Shown here: in pieces, positions 8,522 through 16,948 of the stretch
Layout of the letters: the number at the start of each line of letters is the position of its first letter
Numbering within the stretch: the stretch's first letter is position 1
DNA from: Variovorax sp. YR216
GTDB taxonomy: Bacteria; Pseudomonadota; Gammaproteobacteria; Burkholderiales; Burkholderiaceae_C
DNA: 64,000 nucleotides
Direction: 5' to 3'
Assembly: GCF_900107745.1 (NCBI RefSeq)
Contig: NZ_FNRO01000006.1
Span: forward strand, 124,001 to 188,000
Translations under genes and position numbers: made by a program
The notes under the pieces: model-generated
Seen by the model: the letters and a program-made list of their open reading frames with translations, nothing else
The model's database searches: none
Told to the model about the DNA's origin: nothing

Positions 8522-9933
8522 GAAGAATCAAGCAAGCCAAGATCGTCGCGACGCTCGGACCCGCGAGCGACGAGGGCGGCACCATCCGCGCGCTGTTCGA
8601 AGCCGGCGCCGACGTCTTCCGGCTCAACTTCAGCCACGGCACGCGCGAGGACCACAAGCGCCGGCTCGACCTGATCCGCGAGGTGGAGCGCGAAAGCGGC
8701 CGGCCCATCGGCGTGCTCATCGATCTGCAGGGACCGAAGCTGCGCGTCGGCACCTTCCGCGACGGACCTGCCATGCTGGTGGAGGGCAAGGCGTTCCGGC
8801 TCGATCTCGATGCGAAGACGCCGGGCGATGCGAGCCGCGTGGCGCTGCCGCACCCTGAAATCTTTGCCGCACTGCAGACAGGCGCCGAACTGCTGCTCGA
8901 CGATGGCCGCCTGCGTCTCTGCGTAGAGCGCTTCGGCCCCGACTTTGCGCAGACGCGGGTTGTGGTCGGCGGCAAGCTCTCGGACCGCAAGGGCGTCAAT
9001 GTGCCCGGCGTGGTGCTGCCGCTCTCGGCGATGACCGACAAGGACCGCGCGGACCTCGACTACGGTCTTGCACTCGGCATCGACTGGGTGGCCCTGTCCT
9101 TCGTGCAGCGCGCGGAGGACATCGCGCAGGCGCGCGAGTTGATCGGTGCGCGTGCCGGCATCGTCGCCAAGCTGGAGAAGCCGGCGGCCATCGCATCGCT
9201 GGATGCGATCGTCGCGGAAGCGGATGCGGTGATGGTCGCGCGCGGCGATCTCGGCGTCGAGATGCCGGCCGAGCAGGTGCCATCGATCCAGAAGCGCATC
9301 GTCAGTGCCTGCCGTCGCGCGGGCAAGCCGGTGATCGTCGCGACGCAGATGCTCGAATCGATGGTCAACGCACCGGTGCCGACGCGCGCGGAAGCCTCGG
9401 ACGTCGCGACCGCGATCTACGAAGGCGCGGATGCGGTGATGCTCTCGGCCGAATCCGCAAGCGGGCGGCATCCGGTCGAGGCGGTGAAGATGATGAGCAA
9501 GATCATCACGCACACCGAAGGCGACCCCTACTACCGCAGCGCCATCGATGCCTCGCGCTCGCAGCCGCGCGCACTGGCCGCCGATGCGATCGGCTCGGCG
9601 ATGCGCGACATCACCGGCCTGCTGAACGCAGCCGCGGCGGTGGCCTACACCAGCTCGGGCTACTCGGCCCTGCGCATGGCGCGCGAGCGTCCGCAGGCGC
9701 CCATCATCGGCATGACGCCACGCCTGGCGACCGCGCGCCGCCTTGCGCTCTGCTGGGGCGTTCATGCGGTGCTCTGCCACGAGGTGGCCGACGTGCCGGA
9801 GATGAGCGACCTCGCGAGCCGCACTGCATTGAAGGAAGGTTTCGGCACGGCGGGCCAGACCGTCGTGATCTCCGCCGGCATGCCATTCGGTGCGTCGGGC
9901 ACCACCAATCTGCTGCGCATCGCGCAGATCTGA
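8518..9933 (+). CDS. pyk: Pyruvate kinase
   Basis: 471 residues, standard length. Pyruvate kinase converts phosphoenolpyruvate and ADP to pyruvate and ATP. Seen: KIVATLGPAS at the N terminus, FRLNFSHG, GVLIDLQGPKLRVG, the active-site signature MVARGDLGVEMPAEQVP, and ATQMLESM. The start overlaps the glycerate kinase stop and follows CAAGGAATCCC. As the last gene of the tartrate operon it corresponds to ttuE of known tartrate regions and completes the route glycerate, 2-phosphoglycerate, phosphoenolpyruvate, pyruvate (enolase supplied elsewhere). Confidence 0.95.
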   Translation: MRRIKQAKIVATLGPASDEGGTIRALFEAGADVFRLNFSHGTREDHKRRLDLIREVERESGRPIGVLIDLQGPKLRVGTFRDGPAMLVEGKAFRLDLDAKTPGDASRVALPHPEIFAALQTGAELLLDDGRLRLCVERFGPDFAQTRVVVGGKLSDRKGVNVPGVVLPLSAMTDKDRADLDYGLALGIDWVALSFVQRAEDIAQARELIGARAGIVAKLEKPAAIASLDAIVAEADAVMVARGDLGVEMPAEQVPSIQKRIVSACRRAGKPVIVATQMLESMVNAPVPTRAEASDVATAIYEGADAVMLSAESASGRHPVEAVKMMSKIITHTEGDPYYRSAIDASRSQPRALAADAIGSAMRDITGLLNAAAAVAYTSSGYSALRMARERPQAPIIGMTPRLATARRLALCWGVHAVLCHEVADVPEMSDLASRTALKEGFGTAGQTVVISAGMPFGASGTTNLLRIAQI

Positions 9934-9958
9934 AGACGCGATGAGCGCTTCGGCATTG

Positions 9959-10023
9959 TTGAACGCCAGTTAAGACTGGATTGACTTCGGGGCCGATTCC
10001 GAGAGCCCTTGCCTATCTACAGT
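9959..10023 (+). promoter_or_regulatory. Tartrate-type promoter with LysR-type box, copy 2
   Basis: Near-duplicate of 4514-4578. TTGAA (9959), GTTAA (9969), TGGATT (9977) and TCTACAGT (10016) recur at the same offsets (10, 18 and 57 bases). It lies between pyruvate kinase and the Bug receptor and shows that the receptor gene has its own start of transcription, probably under the same regulator as the ttuC operon. Confidence 0.6.
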
Positions 10024-10050
10024 GCCCTCATAAATCAAAGGAGACAGTTC

Positions 10051-11031
10051 GTGAAGACATGGATCATTTCCCGCCGCCTGGCGGTCGCGACCGGGGTCGC
10101 GCTGGCCTTCGGCGTCACGGCCGCATCGGCGCAGACATGGCCTACGAAGCCCATCAGCCTCGTCGTGCCTTTTCCTCCGGGCGGCAGTTCCGATGTGCTC
10201 GCACGCACGCTGACCGACAAGCTTTCGCAGAGCCTCGGGCAGACGGTCATCGTCGAGAGCAAGCCCGGCGCCGGTGCGACGCTCGGCGCCGACTACGTGG
10301 CCAAGGCGAAGCCCGACGGCTACACGCTGCTGATGGGCGCGGTGCACCACACGGTCGCGACCAGCGTCTACAAGAAGCTGCCGTACGACTTCGAAAAGAG
10401 CTTCGCGCCCGTCACCGTGCTGGCGATGGTGCCCAACGTGCTGGTGGTGAATGCGAAGAATCCGGCCACCGATGTAAAGAGCCTCGTCTCGCAGGCCAAG
10501 GCGTCGTCGAGCAAGCTCTCGTATGGCTCGAACGGAAACGGCACCGTGCAGCACCTGATCGGCACGCAGTTCGCGAGCCTGGCCGGCATCGAACTGCTGC
10601 ATGTGCCCTACAAGGGCAGCGCGCCACTGACCACGGACCTGCTCGGCGGGCAGGTCGACATGTCCTTCGACACGATCACGCCGGTCATCCAGCACATCAA
10701 GGCCGGCAAGCTGCGCGCGCTGGCCGTGACCACGGCGAAGCGGTCGAGCTCGCTTCCGGATGTTCCGACGCTGGCCGAATCAGGGTTGAAGAACTTCGAT
10801 CAGGGCACCTGGTTCGGCATCCTGGCGCCGAAGGACACGCCGCTGGAGATCGTGCAGAAGCTCAACGCCGAGATCGTGAAGATCACGCAGTCGCCGGAGT
10901 TCAGGAAGCGCATGGAGGAGATCGGCGCGGAGCCGGTCGGCAGCACGCCCGCCCAGATGGCCGATCAGATCCGCAGCGACACCGCGAAGTACGCTCAGCT
11001 CGTGAAGGACGCGAAGGTCACCATCGACTGA
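10051..11031 (+). CDS. Bug-family receptor, probable tartrate binder
   Basis: 326 residues. The GTG at 10051 is preferred because AAAGGAGA ends 6 bases upstream and a signal peptide starts there (ending SAQ, residues ~1-28); the upstream ATG at 10009 overlaps the promoter. Bug motifs: LVVPFPPGGSSDVLART, SKPGAGATLGADYVAKAKPDGY, HVPYKGSAPLTTDLLGGQVD and FGILAPKDTP. No TctAB genes are near. A promoter nearly identical to that of ttuC implies that it is induced together with tartrate catabolism. Its stop is immediately next to the stop of the convergent gene. Confidence 0.9.
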   Translation: MKTWIISRRLAVATGVALAFGVTAASAQTWPTKPISLVVPFPPGGSSDVLARTLTDKLSQSLGQTVIVESKPGAGATLGADYVAKAKPDGYTLLMGAVHHTVATSVYKKLPYDFEKSFAPVTVLAMVPNVLVVNAKNPATDVKSLVSQAKASSSKLSYGSNGNGTVQHLIGTQFASLAGIELLHVPYKGSAPLTTDLLGGQVDMSFDTITPVIQHIKAGKLRALAVTTAKRSSSLPDVPTLAESGLKNFDQGTWFGILAPKDTPLEIVQKLNAEIVKITQSPEFRKRMEEIGAEPVGSTPAQMADQIRSDTAKYAQLVKDAKVTID

Positions 11032-11628
11032 TCAACGCGGCACGTACAGCACCTGCTCCAGCACCGCGGGCGCGCCGGTCACGGTCTTCACCTTGCCGGC
11101 GTCGTCGAAGGACACCTGGTACTCCGACCACGAGTCCGTCCAGTAGCGCCACACCTTGGCATCCAGGCGCGGGTTCTCGCTGGTGATCGGCCAGCCGACG
11201 GCCATGGTCACCTGTTCGCGCGTCATGCCCTCGGCGATCCTCGCGTCGCGGATGGCTTCGCGGATCGCGGGCTCGAAGGTCGCGATGCGGGCCTTGGGGT
11301 CTTCCTTGACGATGTAGCGCTCGGCGAACGGCGTCATCGCGATGTCGCGGCTGTAGTCGTTCTTCAGGCGCTGCACCTTGCCGCCGATCTGCGCGTAGAC
11401 GAAGCGCATCTCATAGCCGGTGACCTGCGCCGGCGTGCCGACCGGCACGAGGCTGGTGCCGGCTTCACGGTAGTTGCCGTCGCCCATCTGCGTGCCGTAG
11501 GTGTACATGTTGCAGCACAGGTAGCCCGCGAACAGAGGGCCCTGCGGCGCTTGGGGGCGCTGTGCGTGTGCGACGGAAAGAGGAAGCGCAAGCGCGCAAG
11601 CGGCGGCCAGGGCCAGACGACGGGGCAT
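11032..11628 (-). CDS. BamE/OmlA-like exported protein
   Basis: 198 residues. The ATG at 11628 follows AAGGAGAATCTTCCCG. A signal peptide covers ~1-22 (ends VAHA before QR) with no clear lipobox. The C-terminal part has the SmpA/OmlA pattern IAEGMTREQVTMAVGWP followed by WRYW, a beta-strand region and VSFDDAGKVKTV, as in BamE-type folds. A Cys-Cys pair in the N-terminal part (YLCCNMYTYG) is unusual. It probably acts in the periplasm or cell envelope, but it lacks the context of the true bamE gene, so function is open. Confidence 0.7.
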   Translation of the reverse strand: MPRRLALAAACALALPLSVAHAQRPQAPQGPLFAGYLCCNMYTYGTQMGDGNYREAGTSLVPVGTPAQVTGYEMRFVYAQIGGKVQRLKNDYSRDIAMTPFAERYIVKEDPKARIATFEPAIREAIRDARIAEGMTREQVTMAVGWPITSENPRLDAKVWRYWTDSWSEYQVSFDDAGKVKTVTGAPAVLEQVLYVPR

Positions 11629-11727
11629 CGGGAAGATTCTCCTTGGGTTGATCGAGCCCGCCGATGCGGGCGCGGCAGTCTAGGAGATTCCGTAACAGCC
11701 GCGCAACCTGGGTAACGCGAGGTGTCC

Positions 11728-11958
11728 CTAGATCAACCCACGCAATCGGCGCTGTGCCCGTTCGAGTCCGACGACCAGGCGGTTCTCGATGCTTTCGGCT
11801 TCGGTGATCCGCTCGTCGAACCATTCGGCTTCCGGACTCGCGACCTGCGACATCCGCTGCAGCATGGCACCGATGAGCGCGTTGTGGTCCTTGATGAGTC
11901 CGTCCCAGAGATCGATGTCCGCCTGGGCGCCCTGGATTTCCACGTAGCTGGCCGTCAT
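11728..11958 (-). CDS. Small conserved-looking protein of unknown function
   Basis: 76 residues from the ATG at 11958, which follows GGAGACAAAG; a longer frame reaching 12039 adds 27 residues that look like leader. It is rich in acidic and aliphatic residues and predicted mainly helical (QADIDLWDGLIKDHNALIG, MLQRMSQVASPEAEWFDERI). No signal peptide or membrane segment. It lies between the BamE-like gene and a LysR gene, all on the minus strand. I do not recognise the family. Confidence 0.6.
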   Translation of the reverse strand: MTASYVEIQGAQADIDLWDGLIKDHNALIGAMLQRMSQVASPEAEWFDERITEAESIENRLVVGLERAQRRLRGLI

Positions 11959-12055
11959 CTTTGTCTCCTGTGCCCGTGTGGGCCGCAGCGTAGCACCGGC
12001 GGCCGGCAAGCCAAAGAGAAGAACGCAGGGGAGCGGCAAGGCGGTAAGCCTGCGC

Positions 12056-12970
12056 TTACCGGGCGCCGGGAGCCGCGATTTGCGCGAACTTCATCGCGAG
12101 AAAGTCCACCAGCGCCCGCACGCGCGCCGGCACGAAGCGCCCGCTCGGCAGGAGCGCGTGCAGCGGGTAGGGCTCGGTGTCCCATTCGGGCAGCAGCCGG
12201 ACGAGCGCGCCGGACGCTTCGTCGTTCCGCACGTCGAGCGCGGACTTGAGCGTGATGCCGCGTCCCGCCAGCGCCCATTCGCGCGCCAGCGACGCATCGT
12301 CGGCGACGCGGTCCCCGTCCACCCGCACGTCTGTCCACTGACCGCCGCGCGCGAAACGCCACACGCGCTGGCGGCGGCCGCTGCGGTGGAAGGTCAGGCA
12401 GTTGTGGTGCGCGAGGTCCTGCGGCGTCTGCGGCGCGGGATGCCGGCGCAGGTAGTCCGGCGACGCGCACAACACCGGGCGGGACTCGGCCAGGCGGCGC
12501 GCGACCAGGCGTGAATCCGACAGCACGCCGTAGCGCAGCGCGACATCGACTTCGTCGCGGGTCACGTCCAGCGGGCGGTCGCCGACCGACAGCGCCAGCT
12601 GCAGGCCCGGGTGCAGGTCCAGGAACTCGTCGAACCACGCCAGCAGCGTGACGCGGGTCAGGTCGGACGGCGCGGCCACGCGAACCGTGCCGACCAGCGC
12701 GCCGCGATCGGCCGACACCTGCGACTCGGCTTCCTCCAGCAGTTCGAAGGCGCGCGCGGCGTAGTCGAGCAGGGTCTGCCCCTGCGGGGTGAGGCGCATC
12801 GCCCGGGTGGAGCGCTCGAAGAGCCGCGCACCCAGTTGCGCCTCCAGCCGCTTGAGCGCCGCACTTGCGGCCGCCGGGGTGATGCCAAGCGCACCCGCGG
12901 CGGCGGTGAGTGTTCCGTTGCGCGCGGTGTGCACGAGCACGCGCAGGTCGGCCAGATTTTCAATTTTCAT
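12056..12970 (-). CDS. LysR-family transcriptional regulator
   Basis: 304 residues. Winged helix at residues ~1-60 (GTLTAAAGALGITPAAASAAL, then LEAQLGARLFERSTR) and a PBP-fold effector domain after it, with the DVALRYG segment of the CrgA-like branch. The ATG at 12970 is 91 bp from the divergent ATG of the quinone-reductase-like gene at 13062. This is the classic arrangement of a LysR regulator and its target, so it probably controls that gene and possibly itself. Confidence 0.9.
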   Translation of the reverse strand: MKIENLADLRVLVHTARNGTLTAAAGALGITPAAASAALKRLEAQLGARLFERSTRAMRLTPQGQTLLDYAARAFELLEEAESQVSADRGALVGTVRVAAPSDLTRVTLLAWFDEFLDLHPGLQLALSVGDRPLDVTRDEVDVALRYGVLSDSRLVARRLAESRPVLCASPDYLRRHPAPQTPQDLAHHNCLTFHRSGRRQRVWRFARGGQWTDVRVDGDRVADDASLAREWALAGRGITLKSALDVRNDEASGALVRLLPEWDTEPYPLHALLPSGRFVPARVRALVDFLAMKFAQIAAPGAR

Positions 12971-12990
12971 TTGAAACTGAAGCTATTTAC

Positions 12991-13011
12991 ATCCGGTTAT
13001 CAAACTCGGAT
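12991..13011. promoter_or_regulatory. Candidate LysR operator
   Basis: ATCCG (12991-12995) and CGGAT (13007-13011) form a perfect inverted repeat separated by 11 bases, midway between divergent LysR and oxidoreductase genes. Size and position fit a LysR recognition site. There is no experimental support. Confidence 0.4.
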
Positions 13012-13061
13012 TGTGTCTCTACATTCGTGGCATTGTTCATCTGCCGCATTGAAAGGACCCC

Positions 13062-14072
13062 ATGAAAGCCGTCGGCTACCGCCAATCCCTTCCCATCGAC
13101 GACCCCGCATCGCTCGAGGATCTCGAACTGCCCGAGCCGACGCCGGCCGCGCGCGACCTGCTGGTCCGCGTGAAGGCGATCTCGGTGAACCCGGTCGACA
13201 CGAAAGTGCGAAAGAACGCAGCGCCCGAGGCCGGGCAGGTCAAGGTCCTGGGCTGGGATGCAGTCGGCATCGTCGAAGCGGTCGGGCCGCAGGTCGGCGG
13301 CTTCAGGCCGGGCGACCGCGTGTACTACGCCGGGTCGGTCATCCGTCCCGGCGCGAACAGCGAACTGCACGCGGTCGACGAGCGCATTGCCGCCCTCGCG
13401 CCGCGCACCCTCGACGATGCGCAGGCGGCCGCGCTGCCGCTGACCACGATCACCGCCTATGAGTTGCTCTTCGACCGGCTCGGTGTCGCCAAGGGCGGCG
13501 GTGCCGGGCAGACGCTGCTGGTCACGGGGGGCGCGGGCGGCGTGGGGTCCATCCTGATCCAGCTCGCCCGGCAACTGACTCAGTTGCGCGTGATCGCCAC
13601 CGCCTCGCGGCCGGAGACGCGCGACTGGTGCCTGTCATTGGGCGCGCACGCAGTCATCGACCATTCGCGACCGCTCGCGGCCGAGCTCAAGGCCGCGGGC
13701 ATCGGCCAGGTCGATAGGGTGGCCAGCCTGACGCAGACCCAGCAGCACTACGCGCAGATCATCGAAGCGCTCAAGCCGCAGGGACAGCTCGCGGTGATCG
13801 ACGACATGCCGGTGCTGGACGCCATGCCGCTGAAGACCAAGTCGATCTCGCTGCACTGGGAGATGATGTTCGCGCGGTCGCGCTTCGAAACGCCGGACAT
13901 GCCACGCCAGGGCGAGCTGCTGGCCGAAGTCGCGGCGCTCGTCGATGCCGGGCGCATCCGCACCACGGCCAATGCCAGCTTCGGTGCGATCAACGCGGCG
14001 AACCTGCGCCGTGCCCATGCGTTGATCGAAAGTGGCAGGGCGCAGGGCAAGGTGGTGCTTGAGGGGTTCTGA
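13062..14072 (+). CDS. Zinc-type alcohol dehydrogenase-like / NADPH:quinone reductase family protein
   Basis: 336 residues of the medium-chain dehydrogenase/reductase superfamily, matching the length of the 'zinc-binding ADH family' subgroup. N-terminal GroES-like domain (VKAISVNPVDTKVR, VLGWDAVGIVEAVG, GDRVYYAGS) and a Rossmann domain with GGAGGVGSILIQLARQL. The Cys/His ligands of the catalytic zinc are not evident, so it is more like a quinone or enone reductase than a true alcohol dehydrogenase. ATG at 13062 follows AAAGGACCCC. It is divergent from its probable LysR regulator; a peroxiredoxin gene follows. Confidence 0.85.
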   Translation: MKAVGYRQSLPIDDPASLEDLELPEPTPAARDLLVRVKAISVNPVDTKVRKNAAPEAGQVKVLGWDAVGIVEAVGPQVGGFRPGDRVYYAGSVIRPGANSELHAVDERIAALAPRTLDDAQAAALPLTTITAYELLFDRLGVAKGGGAGQTLLVTGGAGGVGSILIQLARQLTQLRVIATASRPETRDWCLSLGAHAVIDHSRPLAAELKAAGIGQVDRVASLTQTQQHYAQIIEALKPQGQLAVIDDMPVLDAMPLKTKSISLHWEMMFARSRFETPDMPRQGELLAEVAALVDAGRIRTTANASFGAINAANLRRAHALIESGRAQGKVVLEGF

Positions 14073-14182
14073 GTTCGCGGAGATATGCGAAATCGCCATA
14101 CCGAAAGAACAACTCATTCGTTTCCTTGCGGCAGGTGCTCCAGACAATCGAAGCGCTTCCACACCCGAATCCGGACATCCAC

Positions 14183-14824
14183 ATGACAACGCTTCGTCTC
14201 GGCGACACCGCCCCCGATTTCACCCAGGACTCCAGCGAGGGTCCGATCGCGTTCTATAACTGGGCAGGCGACTCTTGGGTCGTGCTGTTCTCGCACCCGG
14301 CCGACTTCACGCCGGTCTGCACCACCGAGCTGGGCAAGACGGCTGCGCTGTCGGGCGAGTTCGCCAAACGTGGCGTCAAGCCGATCGCGGTCAGCGTCGA
14401 TCCGGCCGACAAGCACAAGGAATGGATTGGCGACATCAACGACACGCAGAACACGACGGTCGATTTCCCGATCCTCGCGGATGCGGACCGCAAGGTGGCC
14501 GATCTGTACGACCTGATCCACCCGAATGCCTCCACCACCGCGACGGTGCGCAGCGTGTTCATCATCGATCCGAAGAAGGTGATCCGCACCACCATCACCT
14601 ATCCGGCGAGCACCGGCCGCAACTTCGACGAGATCCTCCGGGTCATCGATTCGCTGCAGCTCACCGACAGCCACAAGGTGGCGACGCCGGTGAACTGGAA
14701 GGACGGCGACGACGTGGTCATCCTTCCCAGCCTGCAGGACCCGGCGGAACTCGCCGAGCGTTTCCCGAAGGGCTACAAGGCAGTGCGTCCGTACTTGCGC
14801 GTCACCCCGCAGCCGAACAAGTGA
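14183..14824 (+). CDS. 1-Cys peroxiredoxin (Prx6 type)
   Basis: 213 residues, usual for Prx6-type enzymes, which reduce peroxides in the cytosol. The peroxidatic Cys is in SHPADFTPVCTTELG (residue ~46). The long C-terminal extension ending RVTPQPNK is typical, and there is no second resolving Cys in the usual 2-Cys position. The ATG at 14183 begins MTTLRLGDTAPDF; an upstream in-frame ATG at 14126 would add 19 unrelated residues. About 110 bp separate it from the preceding oxidoreductase, so a separate promoter is possible. Confidence 0.93.
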   Translation: MTTLRLGDTAPDFTQDSSEGPIAFYNWAGDSWVVLFSHPADFTPVCTTELGKTAALSGEFAKRGVKPIAVSVDPADKHKEWIGDINDTQNTTVDFPILADADRKVADLYDLIHPNASTTATVRSVFIIDPKKVIRTTITYPASTGRNFDEILRVIDSLQLTDSHKVATPVNWKDGDDVVILPSLQDPAELAERFPKGYKAVRPYLRVTPQPNK

Positions 14825-15044
14825 GCCTCGGCGCGACGCGGCCCGGTTGGGCACACGCACCGTTGGCCAGGCGAGTGAGTCAGCCTCCAGCAAGGTTTGC
14901 GAGAGCGCAATGAATCGTTGATCGACCCCTCGTCCGGCGGTTGCGAATCGCGGGGTTCGGGGGCACGATATCGCGGCACTGCCGAGACGGGTCGACACCC
15001 CCGTCGTCGTCTGCGGCACGGTGCTAAACCGCACGACGACGCCG

Positions 15045-16079
15045 ATGTTCTTCCTCTGGCCTGACGTCCTCTGGGTGCTGATCCTGCTGCCACTGCTGCC
15101 GGCGGCCTACGTCTGGTTGCTGCGGCGCCGCAGCAGGGCGGCGTTGCGCTTCAGCAGCCTGAGCGTGGTGCGCGGCGCGGTGGGGCGCACATGGCGGCGG
15201 CATCTGCCGCCGGCGCTGTTCCTGCTGGCGCTCATCGGGCTGGTCCTTGCGGCGGCGCGACCGGTGGCACGCGTGCCGCTGCCCTGGATGCGGTCATCGG
15301 TCATGCTGGCCATCGACGTGTCGCTCAGCATGCGCGTCAGCGACGTCAAGCCGACACGGATCGCGGCGGCGCAGGAGGCCGCGAAGTCATTCCTGCGCGA
15401 GTTGCCGAAGAACATCGAAGTCGGCCTGGTGACCTTCGCAGGCAGCGGCCAGGTCGCCCAGCGCATGACGCTCGACCGCGAGGCGCTCGTCACCACCATC
15501 GATGGCATCCAGATGCAGATGGGCACCGCGATCGGGAACGGGATCGTGCTGTGCCTGGCGGAGCTCTTCCCGGAGCAGGGCATCGAACTCGACGACCTCG
15601 ACACGCCGAGCACGCGCTACGGGCGCAGCCTGGACAAGAAGGAGAAGTCGCCGGTCAAGGAATTCACGCCGGTGGCGCCGGGGTCGTACGACTCCGCTGC
15701 CATCATCCTGCTCAGCGACGGCCGCCGCACCACCGGTGTCGACACGCTGGAAGCCGCGAAGATGGCCGCCGATCGCGGCGTCCGCATCTACGTGATCGGG
15801 CTCGGCACGGTCGACGGCGACGTTCCCACGGCCGATGGGCTGGCGATCTACATGCAGCTCGACGAGCCGACGCTGCGCGAAGTGGCGCGCATGACCGCCG
15901 GCGAATACCACCACGCAGGCACCGCGGAAATGCTGCACAGCGTCTACCGGAACCTCGGCACGCGCGTGCAGGTGCTGACGCGCGAGACCGAGCTGTCCGG
16001 CATGGTGACGCTGATCTCGGCCGTGTTCGCGATCGCTGCGGGGGTGCTTTCGTTCGTGTGGTTCGGGCGCACCGGTTGA
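15045..16079 (+). CDS. VWA-domain membrane protein, BatA-like
   Basis: 344 residues from the ATG at 15045 (a GTG at 15021 would add 8). Two N-terminal membrane segments (residues ~4-25 and ~55-75), then a von Willebrand A domain with the MIDAS motif AIDVSLSMRVSD and later SDGRRTTGVD, and a final membrane helix (residues ~320-340) leaving a short tail. This is the BatA/BatB plan. The usual partners (MoxR ATPase, DUF58 protein) are absent here, so it stands alone. A stretch around SLDKKEKSPVKEF is a charged insertion in the A domain. Confidence 0.85.
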   Translation: MFFLWPDVLWVLILLPLLPAAYVWLLRRRSRAALRFSSLSVVRGAVGRTWRRHLPPALFLLALIGLVLAAARPVARVPLPWMRSSVMLAIDVSLSMRVSDVKPTRIAAAQEAAKSFLRELPKNIEVGLVTFAGSGQVAQRMTLDREALVTTIDGIQMQMGTAIGNGIVLCLAELFPEQGIELDDLDTPSTRYGRSLDKKEKSPVKEFTPVAPGSYDSAAIILLSDGRRTTGVDTLEAAKMAADRGVRIYVIGLGTVDGDVPTADGLAIYMQLDEPTLREVARMTAGEYHHAGTAEMLHSVYRNLGTRVQVLTRETELSGMVTLISAVFAIAAGVLSFVWFGRTG

Positions 16080-16088
16080 TGAAGGCCG

Positions 16089-16832
16089 TCAGGTGCGCTC
16101 TTCGTGCCCGAACAGCCGCGCGATGCCCCCGCGCAGGTGCGCCTCCATCGCGTGCCGCGCGGCATCGGCATCCTGCCGCTCGATGGCCTGCTCCACGGCC
16201 GCGTGTTCCTGGCACACCCCGGCCCGGCGCTCGCCTTGCGGGCGCCCTGCGAGGCTGCGCGAGAGCCCGATGCTGAAGCGCGTCTGCGGCGCCAGTGCCG
16301 TCATCGTCATGCTGAAGAAGCGGTTGCCGCAGGCCTGCGCCACCGCGTCGTGGAAGGCGACGTCTTCTTCGATGGCATCGCTGCCGGCCGCCAAGGCCTG
16401 ATCGAAGCGCTCGCGGCAGCGGCGGATGTGGTGCATTTCGTCGGCGGTGCGCATCCGCGCCGCCCGGGCGGCGGCCTCGCCTTCCATGAAGCACCGGAAT
16501 TCCAGAAAGGCGCGGATGTCCGCGATGTTCTTCAAGGTGCTCATTGAAACGGGCCTGGCTTGCGGCAACGCGTCGGTGACGAAGTTGCCCGAGCCTTTGC
16601 GCACGTAGATGCGGCCTTCTTCACGCAGGCGCGCAAGCGCCTGTCGCAGCACCGGGCGCGATACGCCCAGGCGCTGCGACAGGGCGGTCTCGCCGGGCAA
16701 GCGTGCACGCGGCTCGAAGCCCGGGGTGCCCAGCAACTGGAGCAGGTCTTCATAGACCTTGTCGCCGAGCAGGCGGTCCGCCTTGTGCGTTGGCGGGGTC
16801 GCGTCCGCGGCGTCTGAAACGCTTGTATTCAT
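16089..16832 (-). CDS. GntR/FadR-family transcriptional regulator
   Basis: 247 residues from the ATG at 16832. N-terminal winged helix at ~30-90 (LPGETALSQRLGVSRPVLRQAL then LREEGRIYVRKGSG) and a C-terminal all-helical FCD ligand domain with candidate metal-binding His residues (EDVAFHDAVAQ, HAAVEQAIE, ARHAMEAHL). FCD-type GntR proteins sense organic acids and usually repress. It is divergent from the enolase-superfamily gene at 16949, whose cluster it probably controls. An in-frame ATG at 16904 is 72 bp upstream but would run through the shared operator region. Confidence 0.9.
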   Translation of the reverse strand: MNTSVSDAADATPPTHKADRLLGDKVYEDLLQLLGTPGFEPRARLPGETALSQRLGVSRPVLRQALARLREEGRIYVRKGSGNFVTDALPQARPVSMSTLKNIADIRAFLEFRCFMEGEAAARAARMRTADEMHHIRRCRERFDQALAAGSDAIEEDVAFHDAVAQACGNRFFSMTMTALAPQTRFSIGLSRSLAGRPQGERRAGVCQEHAAVEQAIERQDADAARHAMEAHLRGGIARLFGHEERT

Positions 16833-16841
16833 ATAACAGCT

Positions 16842-16947
16842 ATTTACAGGGAAATCGTGAGAAGCAGGCGCTCTCCGTGTGAGGACAATTTGCGTCAGGC
16901 GCAAACCGGTCTGCGAATCGACCTCAAAGATATAAAAAGCTGTAAAT
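16842..16947. promoter_or_regulatory. Divergent promoter region with paired CTGTAAAT sites
   Basis: CTGTAAAT occurs on the minus strand at 16842-16849, just before the GntR gene start, and on the plus strand at 16940-16947, just before the enolase-family start. Each copy is within ~10 bp of its start codon, so a bound repressor would block both genes. AGCTGT accompanies both copies. This is a candidate GntR operator pair. Confidence 0.4.
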
Positions 16948-16948
16948 C

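Noticed and set aside
7447-9780. 777-codon minus-strand frame over glycerate kinase and pyruvate kinase
   Set aside because: Covers two clear plus-strand genes and has no recognisable domain.
9981-10019. TTGACT as -35 box for the Bug promoter
   Set aside because: The spacing to TATCTA/TACAGT is about 27 bases, too long for a sigma-70 promoter; an activator-dependent promoter fits better.
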